From Hyphomicrobiales bacterium (GTDB taxonomy: Bacteria > Pseudomonadota > Alphaproteobacteria > Rhizobiales > Rhizobiaceae), in NCBI GenBank assembly GCA_900473185.1, contig UCKU01000043.1, positions 1 through 64,000 of the forward strand: a DNA stretch of 64,000 bases. The letters are read 5' to 3'. A program made the translations under genes and the position numbers. The stretch's first letter is position 1, and every line of letters begins with the position of its first letter. Of the stretch, positions 1 through 8,891 are shown piece after piece. Below the pieces are notes generated by a model, which saw only the letters and a program-made list of their open reading frames with translations, did not search any database and had not been told where the DNA came from.

Positions 1-39
1 AGACTTAATACCAGCTTGAGGATGTGGGACCAAGTTCGC

Positions 40-1038
40 TTACTCGTCGCGTCGCAAGTTGCGAATTCGGTCGAAAAGAACGGCAAGGACAATTGCACCG
101 CCGATAAAGCAGCCTTGCCAGAAGGCGTTGATGCCGAGCAGGCCAAGACTGTTGCGGATCACCTCGATGAGTGCGGCGCCGATCAACGCTCCAAAGGCGG
201 TGCCGACGCCGCCGGCCAGATTGGCGCCGCCGATGACCGCAGCGGCGATGACCTGAAGTTCCATCCCGGCGCCGATATTTGTGGTGACAGCGCCGAGCCA
301 ACCGGTTTGGATGATGCCGGCAACCCCTGCCGACAGGGCGGAAATCATATAGACGATGACCTTGATCCTCTGCACGGGAACGCCCGTCAGTGTCGCGGCG
401 TGCTCATTGCCACCGATGGCAAAAACATAGCGGCCGAACTTGGTCCAGCGCAGCACAAAACCGGTGATAAGTGCCAGCACGACCATGTAAAGCACTGGAT
501 TGGCGATGCCGAAGAGCCAGGCGCCGCCACCCAGCGCCAGCAGCTTGTCGTGATCAGGCCCGAACTGGAAAACGACGGTGTTGTTGGATGCGACCATCGC
601 AAGGCTGCGCGCAATCGACAACATGCCGAGCGTGACGACGAAAGGCGGGAAGCCGAGATAGGCAATCAACAGGCCGTTGAAAGCTCCGACCAAAAGAGCG
701 GTACCGATCGAGGCGGCGATGCCGACCTCAATGCTGTACCCCGCGTGCATGACGACCGCCAGCACCATGCTGCACAGGCAAAGCACGGAACCAACGGACA
801 AGTCTATGCCGCCGGTGATGATGACCAGTGTCATGCCCAGCGCGATAATTGCGACGAAGGTGACGTTGCGGGTGATATTGTAGATGTTCTTTGCCGTCGC
901 AAAGGAGTCTGTTGCCATCGACAGAAAAATGCAGGCGAAAATGACCGCAATCAGAACCCAGAATGTCTGGCCGCCCAAGATCGCCGCAAGCCAACTCCGT
1001 TGCTTCTGTCCGATCGTCTGGTCAAGTGTAATCGCCAT
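40..1038 (-). CDS. Sugar ABC transporter permease (RbsC/FrcC type)
   Basis: This is the membrane subunit of a ribose/fructose-type sugar importer. The 332-residue protein has many hydrophobic segments and the family signature GMTLVIITGGIDLSVGS in its first third, and it ends with a glycine-rich GGANLAGGVGTAFGALIG stretch typical of the family. The ATG at 1038 is chosen because AAGG lies seven bases upstream; the longer reading frame would need a TTG with no Shine-Dalgarno. It follows the ATPase gene by 40 bases on the same strand. The matching binding protein lies on the other strand at 3104. Family assignment is firm; the sugar cannot be read from sequence. Confidence 0.93.
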   Translation of the reverse strand: MAITLDQTIGQKQRSWLAAILGGQTFWVLIAVIFACIFLSMATDSFATAKNIYNITRNVTFVAIIALGMTLVIITGGIDLSVGSVLCLCSMVLAVVMHAGYSIEVGIAASIGTALLVGAFNGLLIAYLGFPPFVVTLGMLSIARSLAMVASNNTVVFQFGPDHDKLLALGGGAWLFGIANPVLYMVVLALITGFVLRWTKFGRYVFAIGGNEHAATLTGVPVQRIKVIVYMISALSAGVAGIIQTGWLGAVTTNIGAGMELQVIAAAVIGGANLAGGVGTAFGALIGAALIEVIRNSLGLLGINAFWQGCFIGGAIVLAVLFDRIRNLRRDE

Positions 1039-1078
1039 CGTCGACCTTCTTTCTTGCTGCTGCAACGGATAGCATCGA

Positions 1079-1819
1079 TCACACCTGTTCGATGGCGCCG
1101 GTGATCAGCCCCGTCACTTCCTCGGGCGAACTTGCTGCAATTGGCTTGTCGGCTACTTTTCTGCCCCGCCGCATAACGATCACGCGGTCTGCGACCGAAA
1201 AGACGTCGGGCATGCGGTGGCTGATCAGGACAACGACAATGCCCCGGTCACGCAATTGGCGGATCAGATTCAGAACCTCGGCCACCTGCCGCACGGAAAT
1301 GGCTGCCGTTGGCTCGTCCATCAGCACGATTTTCGCTTCTGACAGCATCGTGCGAGCAATCGCGACCGCTTGCCGCTGTCCACCTGACATTTGCTTGACG
1401 AGATCGCGCGGCCGCGTTTCGGATTTGAGTTCGCGAAATATCTCGCCGGCGCGCTTGTACATGGTCTTGTAGTCGAGGATGCGAAGAGGCCATACGCCGC
1501 GGCGCAATTCTCGTCCAAGGAACACGTTCGCCGCCGCCGTAAGATTGTTGCAGAGCGCCAGATCCTGATGAACGATCTCGATGCCGTGCAGCCGTGCCTC
1601 CTTCGGCCGATGAAGCACGATCTCGGCGCCATCGAGACGCATGGTTCCGTGGCTCGGCCGAAAGTTGCCGGCGATCATCTTGACCAATGTGGACTTACCA
1701 GCGCCGTTATCGCCCATGAGGCCGACCACTTGCCCCGCTTCGAGCGAAAACGAAACATCGTTGACGGCCTGGATGGCACCGAAATGTTTGGAAATATTGG
1801 TGAGCTCGAGAACCGCCAC
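1079..1819 (-). CDS. Sugar ABC transporter ATP-binding protein (FrcA-like, single domain)
   Basis: This subunit powers the importer. It has one nucleotide-binding domain: Walker A GDNGAGKST (about residues 36-44), signature MSGGQRQ, Walker B IVLMDEPTAA and the H-loop in ISHRMPDVF. Ribose-type systems usually carry a fused double ATPase near 500 residues. A single domain of about 250 residues is the layout of the rhizobial fructose importer FrcBCA. A GTG at 1819 is preferred as start because GGAGG lies just before it, although the three-base spacing is short; the frame stays open to 1855. It is the first gene of the minus-strand pair. Confidence 0.9.
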   Translation of the reverse strand: MAVLELTNISKHFGAIQAVNDVSFSLEAGQVVGLMGDNGAGKSTLVKMIAGNFRPSHGTMRLDGAEIVLHRPKEARLHGIEIVHQDLALCNNLTAAANVFLGRELRRGVWPLRILDYKTMYKRAGEIFRELKSETRPRDLVKQMSGGQRQAVAIARTMLSEAKIVLMDEPTAAISVRQVAEVLNLIRQLRDRGIVVVLISHRMPDVFSVADRVIVMRRGRKVADKPIAASSPEEVTGLITGAIEQV

Positions 1820-2008
1820 CAGCCTCCTGGCCTCCCAAAAACTTGTCGCTATCAATTCGCTCTGGACCCGGCTTGTTTTCGACGAGGCTCAGCGAATTCG
1901 CCTTTCCTATATCCTCCGAGGAAAAGCGATTATTAGCATTTACGCAAAACCCCGCGACAGCGTCAACTCATTGTCCGAGGTGTTGGGCCTATTGTAACAA
2001 AAATCTGT

Positions 2009-2021
2009 TTTGTCGGACAAA
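2009..2021. promoter_or_regulatory. Palindrome TTTGTCGGACAAA, candidate GntR operator
   Basis: A perfect 13-base palindrome with a central G lies in the 255-base divergent region between the ATPase (start 1819) and the epimerase (start 2075). A second short palindrome TTGTAACAA is at 1992-2000, its centre 19 bases away, and a half site TTGTCCGA is at 1971-1978. TTGT-N-ACAA symmetry is common for FadR-type GntR operators. The GntR gene at 4285 is the obvious candidate binder. The symmetry is seen; the function is inferred. Confidence 0.5.
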
Positions 2022-2074
2022 TATCATTTGACGGAAGCGGCGTCCGAATATTAGCTGTCAGTGGGAGAGAGAGC

Positions 2075-3055
2075 ATGCTGATCCTTGTTACCGGTGCGAC
2101 GGGCAAGGTCGGGCGGCGCTTCATTGCTGGGCTGCTTGACGATCCGAGATTTTCCAAAGCTCGTATTCGCGCGCTTTGTCATAACCGTTTGTGCGAGGCG
2201 ACGGACCGAGTCGAAGTCATCCGCGGCTCGATCGCCGATCGGGATGTTGTGGCCGCAGCGCTCTCTGATGTTACCCATGTCGTGCATCTCGCCACATGCA
2301 AGGAAACGCCTGAAGATGTCATGGATGTCACGGTCAAAGGTCTCTTTTGGCTGCTTGAGGAATTCCGTGCGAGTGTCACGGCACGCCAGTTCATCCTGAT
2401 CGGCGGCGATGCGGGCATCGGGCATTTCCACTATCGCCACAATGGGCCGATCACTGAGAGCGCACCCCATTGCGCCTATCCGGGAAGCTACGCGCTCTCC
2501 AAGGTTCTGGAAGAGGTCATGCTGGAGCAGTTTGGCATTCAGTACGGCCTCAATGGTTGTTGCCTGCGCGCGCCCTGGATCATGGAGAAGGACGATTTCA
2601 AATATTCGCTGTCCTTTGGAGACGACGTCTTCGGCGGCCCGGACTGGAAGACACTCGTTCCGGAAGAAGCCGCGCGGGGCTATGCAGCCATGGGTACGGT
2701 GCCGCTGCTGCTCGATGCTGACGGCCGTCCGCTGAAACGCAACTTCGTGCATGTCGATGACCTCGTATCTGCAATATTGGCAGCGATCGACAACCCCCGG
2801 GCGGAGCGGCAACTCTTCAATATCTGCATGGATCGGCCTGTCGACTATGCTGAAGTCGCCGCCTACTTGTCGCGCACGCGAAATCTCGGCTCCGTCAACA
2901 TACCGAGCCGTTTTCATTCCAATTGGATGGACAACAGCAAGGCAAAATACCTGCTGGATTGGCGGCCAAATTACGATCTCGAAATGCTTATCGACTCGGC
3001 GTGGCAATACGAGCGTTCGAAGGAGGAGCCTCGCATCGTCTGGTATCCGGGTTGA
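2075..3055 (+). CDS. NAD-dependent epimerase/dehydratase family protein
   Basis: An extended short-chain dehydrogenase of 326 residues that would act on a sugar or nucleotide sugar. It opens with the Rossmann motif TGATGKVG (residues 6-13) and has the catalytic pair Y139 and K143 in YALSK. The usual catalytic Ser/Thr region reads LIGGDAG, so the third active-site residue is not obvious. The start has a strong GGGAGAGAGAGC leader. It stands 48 bases before the sugar-binding protein and is probably co-transcribed, which suggests it modifies the imported sugar. The exact substrate is unknown. Confidence 0.85.
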   Translation: MLILVTGATGKVGRRFIAGLLDDPRFSKARIRALCHNRLCEATDRVEVIRGSIADRDVVAAALSDVTHVVHLATCKETPEDVMDVTVKGLFWLLEEFRASVTARQFILIGGDAGIGHFHYRHNGPITESAPHCAYPGSYALSKVLEEVMLEQFGIQYGLNGCCLRAPWIMEKDDFKYSLSFGDDVFGGPDWKTLVPEEAARGYAAMGTVPLLLDADGRPLKRNFVHVDDLVSAILAAIDNPRAERQLFNICMDRPVDYAEVAAYLSRTRNLGSVNIPSRFHSNWMDNSKAKYLLDWRPNYDLEMLIDSAWQYERSKEEPRIVWYPG

Positions 3056-3103
3056 TTTCGTGTGGCGGGCATGCCGTGCCCGTCTGTTTCAAGGGAGGAA
3101 ACC

Positions 3104-4090
3104 ATGAGGAAGGCATTACTACTTACAGCCGCAGTTTTAGCACTGACAGCGGGGCAGGCCCTGGCCAAGAAGCAACTCGTCATCGTCGTCAAGGGCCTCG
3201 ACAATCCGTTCTTCGAAGCAATCAATCAAGGTTGCCAGAAATGGAACAAGGAAAACCCGACTGCGGAATACGAGTGCTTCTACACCGGTCCGGCATCGAC
3301 ATCGGATGAAGCCGGCGAAGCGCAGATCGTGCAGGATATGTTGGGCAAGGCAGATACGGCTGCAATCGCGATTTCGCCGTCAAATGCAAAGCTCATCGCC
3401 CAGACTCTGAAGACCGCCAATCCGACGGTTCCGGTGATGACGCTTGATGCCGATCTTGCAGCCGAGGATGCAGCGTTGCGCAAGACTTATCTCGGCACCG
3501 ACAACTATCTGATGGGCGCACGCATCGGCGAATACATCAAGAAGGCCAAGCCGAAGGGCGGCAAGATCTGCACAATCGAAGGCAATCCGGGAGCGGACAA
3601 TATTCTGCGTCGTGCTCAAGGTATGCGTGACACGCTCACTGGCCAGAAAGGGCTGACCGCGCTGAAAGGCGAGGGCGGTTGGACGGAAGTCGCCGGCTGC
3701 CCGGTCTTCACCAATGATGACGGCGCCAAGGGTGTGCAGGCAATGACCGATATCCTGGCGGCCAATTCCGACCTCGACGCATTCGGCATCATGGGCGGCT
3801 GGCCATTGTTCGGCGCGCCGCAACCCTATCGTGACCTGTTCAAGCCGATGGCCGCCAAGATCGCCAGCAACGATTTCGTCATCGGTGCCGCCGACACGAT
3901 CGGTGACGAGGTTGCTATTGCGAGAGAAGGCCTGGTGACCGCACTCGTCGGCCAACGGCCGTTCGAGATGGGCTATAAGGCACCTACGGTGATGATGGAT
4001 CTAATTGCCGGCAAGGCAGTTGAAGATCCGGTATTCACCGGGCTCGACGAGTGCACGAAGGACACAGTCGATACCTGCATTCAAAAGTAG
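3104..4090 (+). CDS. Sugar ABC transporter substrate-binding protein (RbsB type)
   Basis: This is the periplasmic receptor of the importer whose ATPase and permease lie on the opposite strand. The 328-residue protein starts with a signal peptide ending near ALA/KK at residue 21. The mature part reads QLVIVVKGLDNPFFEAIN, the opening of periplasmic-binding-protein family 4. Two cysteine-containing segments (EYECFYTG and GLDECTKDTVDTC) suggest a disulfide. The ATG at 3104 is chosen over an earlier in-frame ATG at 3062 because GGGAGGAAACC precedes it. The carbohydrate ligand is unknown. Confidence 0.92.
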   Translation: MRKALLLTAAVLALTAGQALAKKQLVIVVKGLDNPFFEAINQGCQKWNKENPTAEYECFYTGPASTSDEAGEAQIVQDMLGKADTAAIAISPSNAKLIAQTLKTANPTVPVMTLDADLAAEDAALRKTYLGTDNYLMGARIGEYIKKAKPKGGKICTIEGNPGADNILRRAQGMRDTLTGQKGLTALKGEGGWTEVAGCPVFTNDDGAKGVQAMTDILAANSDLDAFGIMGGWPLFGAPQPYRDLFKPMAAKIASNDFVIGAADTIGDEVAIAREGLVTALVGQRPFEMGYKAPTVMMDLIAGKAVEDPVFTGLDECTKDTVDTCIQK

Positions 4091-4101
4091 GCTCGCGGTT
4101 T

Positions 4102-4126
4102 GGCGCACCCGGTACAAGGGTGCGCC
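4102..4126 (+). other. RNA hairpin after the binding-protein gene
   Basis: The arms GGCGCACCC and GGGTGCGCC pair perfectly over nine bases around a seven-base loop, 11 bases after the binding-protein stop. No T-run follows, so it is more likely a 3' end stabiliser or a weak terminator than a strong one. Between it and the regulator gene the sequence is AT-rich around 4220-4250, where a promoter could lie. Confidence 0.5.
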
Positions 4127-4284
4127 GACTGCCTCCACGAGACGGATCGAAAGATCTGCAGGGCTTGACGTGCTCTGAATTCCGCGCTTTGTGCCGGATC
4201 CAATCGCAGGCGACTTCCTCGTTATTACGATTGTTTTGATAATACGTGCAGACAGTCGAAAGAATGCTGGGGCAGTAGAAATAG

Positions 4285-5067
4285 ATGCCTGACAAGAAAT
4301 CGGGAAGGCCGACGACTCCGGTCGAGGTGGCGGTGGTTGACCGCTCAGCCACCACAAGGCGCCCAAATGCTCCCCGCATGACTGGGGCGAGTGTTCATGT
4401 ATCTTTGGCGGGCGAGATCGGCCTCCGAATCGTGCGCGGTGACTATCCGCCCGGCACGATCCTGCCAAACGAGGCAAAATGGTCGCAGGTCTTTGAAGTC
4501 AGCCGGTCGGCGGTGCGCGAAGCGATCAAGATGCTGATGGCCAAGGGCCTGCTTTCTTCCCGCCCGAAAATCGGCAGTTGGGTGGAGCCCAAGGAACGTT
4601 GGAACCTGTTGGATCGGGATGTATTGGGCTGGTATGCCGCATCACCCGATCGCGAATCGTTTCTGAGGACCGTGCAGGAACTGAGGCATATCATCGAGCC
4701 GGAAGCGACCGCGCTTGCTGCTGAGCGCCGAACCGAGGAGCAAATGAACGCGATCAGCCAGGCCCTGCATGACATGGGTCACGCGACATCACTCCAGCAG
4801 CGAACAGAGGCCGATGCGCGATTTCACATCGCGATCTTGAGCGCCTCCGGAAACGATCTGCTGGTGCCGCTCGGTGTATTGATCGAATCGGCGCTGAACC
4901 ACCTCTTCACTCATGTCACGCGTGAGGAAGACAACTTGCTATACGTGCTGAAACTTCACGAAAATATTGAGAAAAGCATCAGATTGCAGCGACCGAATTT
5001 GGCGCGCAACGCGGTCCGCAAGGTGCTGGCAAATACAGACCAAATCATAGCACGGTGGTCACGATAG
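4285..5067 (+). CDS. GntR family (FadR/FCD) transcriptional regulator
   Basis: A 260-residue regulator with an N-terminal winged helix (about residues 38-105, including LPNEAKWSQVFEVSRSAVRE) and an all-helical FCD ligand domain (about 120-250). Members of this family usually repress sugar or sugar-acid catabolic genes until a ligand binds. Its position downstream of the binding protein suggests that it controls the importer and epimerase, possibly through the palindromes near 1992-2021. The start at 4285 has only a weak ribosome binding site, so a slightly later start is possible. Confidence 0.88.
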   Translation: MPDKKSGRPTTPVEVAVVDRSATTRRPNAPRMTGASVHVSLAGEIGLRIVRGDYPPGTILPNEAKWSQVFEVSRSAVREAIKMLMAKGLLSSRPKIGSWVEPKERWNLLDRDVLGWYAASPDRESFLRTVQELRHIIEPEATALAAERRTEEQMNAISQALHDMGHATSLQQRTEADARFHIAILSASGNDLLVPLGVLIESALNHLFTHVTREEDNLLYVLKLHENIEKSIRLQRPNLARNAVRKVLANTDQIIARWSR

Positions 5068-5146
5068 AAATTTGTATCCTGTCCGGCTGAGGGATCGGTC
5101 GCCAGTCCCGCGTGCGTATCTTGAAATAGCGCCTAACCACCGACGG

Positions 5147-5172
5147 AAAAGCCCGCTCTCAAGCGGGCTTTT
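5147..5172. terminator. Bidirectional intrinsic terminator
   Basis: The arms AAAAGCCCGCT and AGCGGGCTTTT pair perfectly around a CTCA loop. The flanking A and T runs make it work in both directions. It sits between the convergent GntR gene (ends 5067) and the PdxA-like gene (ends 5207), which is where a shared terminator is expected. Confidence 0.9.
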
Positions 5173-5206
5173 CGTTGGCCAAGAGCTTAAATCTAAAACC
5201 CGTTGC

Positions 5207-6205
5207 TTAGGAGGCCAGCGCTGTGGCGCCGCGCGGCGACTTCGCCATCAGCCGTGCATAGGCGATCGCGGACAGCATGTTGACGTGGTTGGCCTTACCG
5301 GTTCCGGCGATGTCGAAGGCGGTGCCATGGTCGACGGAGACACGGTCAATCGGCAGGCCCAAGGAGACGTTGACTGCGGTTTCGAAGGCGACGAGTTTGA
5401 TCGGGATGTGGCCCTGGTCATGGTACTGGGCGATGACGAGGTCGAAGGCACCGTTATAGGCGCGGGCGAAGACCGTGTCGGCGGAGATCGGGCCGACCAC
5501 ATCGATACCCTTGGCCTGGGCGAGCTCTACGGCAGGTGCCAGGAATTCCGTGTCCTCGGTTCCGAAGAGGCCGTTTTCGCCACAATGCGGGTTGAGGCCG
5601 GCAACGGCGATGCGGGCTTTCTTGCCGAGGCGCATGAAGTGATTGTGGCCGGCTTCGATCGTTGCCAGCACGCGCTCAGTCTTGGCCCGCTCGATCGCAC
5701 CCTTCAGCGACACGTGAGTGGAGACATGGATCGTATTCAGCCGCTCGGAGGCGAGCAGCATGAAAGAGCTCTTGGAACCGGTCAGATGCGCCAGCAGGCC
5801 GGTATGGCCATCGAAATGATGGCCGGCGAGGTTCATGGCTTCCTTGTTGATCGGCGCCGTGACGATGACGTCGGCTTCCTTCGACATTGCGAGATCGACG
5901 GCGCGGGCGATGTAGCGAACGGATGCGTCGCCGGCGACCGGGCTGACCTTGCCGATTTCGGGGAGGGGGGCGCCAAGCGGCACCTCGTCGACGGCGATGG
6001 TGTTTCCGTCCTCGGAGGCGGAGGGGCCAAAATTGAGGCTGACGTCGGTGGCGCGCGCAGCGCGTTCCAATGCTTCGGCATTGCCAACGATGACGAAATC
6101 GCGCCGTTCGGCGGCCGGCAGTGCAGCCAGCGCCTTGACGATCACTTCAGGGCCTACGCCGGCGGGGTCGCCGAGGGTTACTGCGACTTTTGCATTTCTG
6201 TCCAT
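5207..6205 (-). CDS. pdxA2: PdxA family 4-phosphate dehydrogenase (PdxA2-like)
   Basis: PdxA proteins oxidise and decarboxylate 4-phospho-hydroxy acids using NAD and a divalent metal. PdxA2 members act on D-threonate or D-erythronate 4-phosphate and give dihydroxyacetone phosphate. The 332-residue protein has the family opening VTLGDPAGVGPEV, the metal histidine segments HVSTHVSL, NPHCGENG and YHDQGHI, and normal length. The start has GAGGAA eight bases upstream. It is last in a minus-strand pair, 28 bases after the iron-type dehydrogenase. A DUF1537 kinase in the same island supports a catabolic role over pyridoxine synthesis. That assignment is an inference from context. Confidence 0.85.
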   Translation of the reverse strand: MDRNAKVAVTLGDPAGVGPEVIVKALAALPAAERRDFVIVGNAEALERAARATDVSLNFGPSASEDGNTIAVDEVPLGAPLPEIGKVSPVAGDASVRYIARAVDLAMSKEADVIVTAPINKEAMNLAGHHFDGHTGLLAHLTGSKSSFMLLASERLNTIHVSTHVSLKGAIERAKTERVLATIEAGHNHFMRLGKKARIAVAGLNPHCGENGLFGTEDTEFLAPAVELAQAKGIDVVGPISADTVFARAYNGAFDLVIAQYHDQGHIPIKLVAFETAVNVSLGLPIDRVSVDHGTAFDIAGTGKANHVNMLSAIAYARLMAKSPRGATALAS

Positions 6206-6233
6206 CAGTCAAATTCCTCTTGAAAGCCCTGCC

Positions 6234-7367
6234 TCAATAGGCCGCTTCGTAGATCGAGCGTATGTCAGTGCGCGTCAAGTCGCGCGGATTGTTATCGAGC
6301 AGCCTGCGGATCGCGAAAGCATCGTCGGCCATGGCGTCGAGATCGTTTTCCGGCACACCGAGGCCGGAGAGCGTCATTTCGATGCCGAGTTCGGCGCAGA
6401 AGGCATAGGCCGCATCGAAGACCGATTTGACGGTATCGGACGTGTCGTAACCAAGCGCTTCCATGACTGCCTTCGTCTTTTCGGGCACGGCCGGCGTGTT
6501 GAAGGCGAGAACATGCGGGAAGATCAGCGCATTGGCCGCGCCATGGGCGACATGCCAGCGGGTGCCGAGCGGATAGGCGAGTGCATGGCCGCCAGCGGTA
6601 TTGACCGGGCCAAGGCAGAAGCCGCCATAGAGTGAGGCCAGCGAAAGCCCGGCACGGGCTTCGGCATCCGAACCGTCGCGGACGGCTCTTGCAAGATACT
6701 TGCCGACGAGCCGCGTTCCTTCGATCGCATACATGTCGATCATCGGATGCGCCTTGCGATTGGTGAAGGCCTCGACGCAATGCGCCATCGCATCGACGCC
6801 GGTTGCCGCAGTGGTTCGGGCGGGAACGGAGAAGGTCAGCGACGGGTCGATGACGGCGATATCGGCGAGCATGTGAAGGCTCTCGACCGCGAGTTTAGCC
6901 TTGGTCTCGGGGTCGGTGACGAGCGCGCGGATGCCGGCCTCGCTGCCCGTGCCCGATGTGGTCGGCACCTGCGCGAGCGCTGCCTTGCGCGCCCTCTGCA
7001 CCTTGTTCGGGCCGACAACTTCGCGAAGCGTCTGTTGCGAGCCGGCAAGCACGGCAGCGAGCTTGGCAAGATCCATGGCGCTACCGCCGCCGAAGCCGAC
7101 GATGAGCTCAGCCTGTGTCGCTTCTGCCGCGGCGAGCACTTTGTCGAGATTGGCAATATCCGGTTCGGGCGTTACATCAGAGAAGACCGAAACCTCACCC
7201 TTCAGCTGCAACACATCGACGCGTGCGGCATTGAAAGCATCCGAGATAACCAGCGTTCGGGAATAACCCTTGCTGGCCGCCCAGGCGCCCAACTTCCCCG
7301 CAGTTCCGACACCGAACTCGATCAGGTGTGGCCGGACAACGGTAATAGGTGAATCCAAACTGACCAT
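6234..7367 (-). CDS. Iron-containing alcohol dehydrogenase family protein
   Basis: A 377-residue member of the iron-type (group III) dehydrogenases, which reduce or oxidise aldehydes, ketones or hydroxy acids. It has the nucleotide-binding GGGSAMDLAK segment and metal ligands in GVDAMAHCVEAF and in HALAYPLG...HVAHGAANA. The resemblance includes maleylacetate reductase and hydroxyacid-oxoacid transhydrogenase relatives. The ATG at 7367 is preferred because GGGAGGACC precedes it; the frame extends further to 7445 without support. It is first of the pair with the PdxA2-like gene and probably interconverts a hydroxy acid and its keto form. The substrate is unknown. Confidence 0.85.
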   Translation of the reverse strand: MVSLDSPITVVRPHLIEFGVGTAGKLGAWAASKGYSRTLVISDAFNAARVDVLQLKGEVSVFSDVTPEPDIANLDKVLAAAEATQAELIVGFGGGSAMDLAKLAAVLAGSQQTLREVVGPNKVQRARKAALAQVPTTSGTGSEAGIRALVTDPETKAKLAVESLHMLADIAVIDPSLTFSVPARTTAATGVDAMAHCVEAFTNRKAHPMIDMYAIEGTRLVGKYLARAVRDGSDAEARAGLSLASLYGGFCLGPVNTAGGHALAYPLGTRWHVAHGAANALIFPHVLAFNTPAVPEKTKAVMEALGYDTSDTVKSVFDAAYAFCAELGIEMTLSGLGVPENDLDAMADDAFAIRRLLDNNPRDLTRTDIRSIYEAAY

Positions 7368-7695
7368 ATACGGTCCTCCCCGATGCGCGACGGACTTGAC
7401 CGTCAATGATGTAAATTTGTTATCCTGTCCCGTTGTTTTTGGCAAGAATGAATGAGGGTTTTTCTCATCTGTCGATCAATTCTCGGCAAATCGGGGGTAT
7501 TTTCTATGTTCCTTTTATTGCTTAAGAAATTGATTTATAACGATTATTATTGGAGTTCGACAATGGGCTCGTCTGGTTGAGCCAACTTGCCAATCGCTTG
7601 TCGTGTATTTGTAAAAATAAAGACGCGCATGGGGGAGGCCGAAGTGTTCCATACATTCGGCCTCCCCCATGCGCTACCGGCACTTGCGATTGCTT
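7368..7695. other. Intergenic region with promoter for the dehydrogenase pair
   Basis: This 328-base gap holds no convincing gene. The part near 7500-7560 is AT-rich and is the likely promoter for the dehydrogenase and PdxA2-like genes. The part near 7625-7674 is the terminator of the upstream sialidase-fold gene. Confidence 0.6.
7625..7674 (-). terminator. Long perfect hairpin terminator
   Basis: Two 19-base arms (7625-7643 and 7656-7674, the first beginning GCGCATGGGGGAGG) pair perfectly around a 12-base loop. On the minus strand the hairpin is followed by TCTTTATTTTTA. It lies 21 bases after the stop of the minus-strand sialidase-fold gene, so it should end that transcript and separate it from the dehydrogenase pair. 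Confidence 0.8.
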
Positions 7696-8880
7696 CTAAG
7701 CAATTGATTCCAATGGAAGACGCACATATTTGATGGCGCGTCGGTAATAGGTATAGGCTACATGCAGCGCGCCATCCGGTCCCTGTGTGATGGAGGGATA
7801 GGAGAACTCGCGATTGAGCATATCCTTCGAATTGTTGCTCAGGCAGTAACCGTCGCCGGTATCGAGATCGAACTTGCGCTCGAAATAACCGCCTGTATCG
7901 GCAGAAACCGCAAGGCTGAGCGGCGCGCGCGGGACACCCCAGATGGCCTTTCTGGCCGGCATGCTCGAAATTTCCGCAACAGGCGCCCTATCGCTTTCGA
8001 TTTCGTCATAGAGCGAGTGGCGCCGCGCATCGGAGGACGCAGCGTTGCTGTGGTTGTAAACCATCGCTATTCTCCGGTCCGTCAGTCCTACGGCCTGGAT
8101 CGAGGAATTGTTGTTAGGCAGATTGGTCGGCTCCGGCGCGCTCCAGGTCTCGCCTTGGTCTAATGACAGCGAGGCGCGAATATTCTCTGAATAACGATCG
8201 CGGAAGAAGGCGATCATCCTATCGCCCTCAAGCGGCACGATATTCATGTGCACGGCGCCCAGACTGCCTTCTATCTCCTTCATCTGCCAGCTCTTTCCGC
8301 TGTTGCGGGAGATCAGAACTCCTGCAGTGTCGGCATCGCCGCTCCAGCGCTGACCGGGCAGGCTGATGCAGCGGAAGATGGGAAGTAACCAGTCGCCTTT
8401 GCCATTTACGACAATCTGCTGGCGCACGAAGGTGCCGGCCAGCTCGCAGAGAATGGAGGGCGGCGCAAAACTCTTGCCACCATCTTCGGAGATCCGGCAT
8501 TTGACAACTGCGCCATCCTGATCGCCAGATGTCTGCGAGGTGTAAAGCAGCCAGACCCGACCATCCGGTGCATTGAAAATCAAGGGATTCTGTTCAGATT
8601 TTGCCGGATCGTCAGACATTTTCTCCGGTTCGGACCAGCGATCCGTGCCGGGCGCCAGCCGCGACATGTAAATCGAGATGTCGCCCATACCTTCCATCGT
8701 GCCGCCAAACCAGACGCAGGTCAGCGTGCCATCGGCCAGAAAAGCGAGATTAGCAGCATGGTTCTGGATGCAGGGAGAGGGCAGATAGGCGTCAAAGCGG
8801 TCAGTCTGCGCGGTATTTGCCCTGAGGACACCGTCCATCAACGCCGGAATGTCCTGGGGCTTCAAACCTGTCGTTTGCAT
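7696..8880 (-). CDS. Sialidase-fold (BNR repeat) protein
   Basis: A 394-residue protein of the six-bladed propeller sialidase superfamily. Asp-box type repeats are visible: SEDGGKSF, SRNSGKSW and SLDQGETW. The N-terminal region has SPCIQNHAANLAFLADGTL. No signal peptide is seen, so it should act in the cytoplasm, unlike secreted sialidases. GGAGGATGCC precedes the start. It follows the aldolase-family gene by 11 bases and is surely in one operon with it. A cytoplasmic glycoside hydrolase or lyase acting on an imported acidic sugar conjugate is one possibility. True sialidase activity is not implied. Confidence 0.78.
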   Translation of the reverse strand: MQTTGLKPQDIPALMDGVLRANTAQTDRFDAYLPSPCIQNHAANLAFLADGTLTCVWFGGTMEGMGDISIYMSRLAPGTDRWSEPEKMSDDPAKSEQNPLIFNAPDGRVWLLYTSQTSGDQDGAVVKCRISEDGGKSFAPPSILCELAGTFVRQQIVVNGKGDWLLPIFRCISLPGQRWSGDADTAGVLISRNSGKSWQMKEIEGSLGAVHMNIVPLEGDRMIAFFRDRYSENIRASLSLDQGETWSAPEPTNLPNNNSSIQAVGLTDRRIAMVYNHSNAASSDARRHSLYDEIESDRAPVAEISSMPARKAIWGVPRAPLSLAVSADTGGYFERKFDLDTGDGYCLSNNSKDMLNREFSYPSITQGPDGALHVAYTYYRRAIKYVRLPLESIA

Positions 8881-8891
8881 GGCATCCTCCT

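Noticed and set aside
16..1104. Long plus-strand ORF opposite the sugar permease
   Set aside because: It mirrors the permease in antisense, its protein is rich in Asp, Gln, His and Arg with no fold, and the permease on the minus strand is clear.
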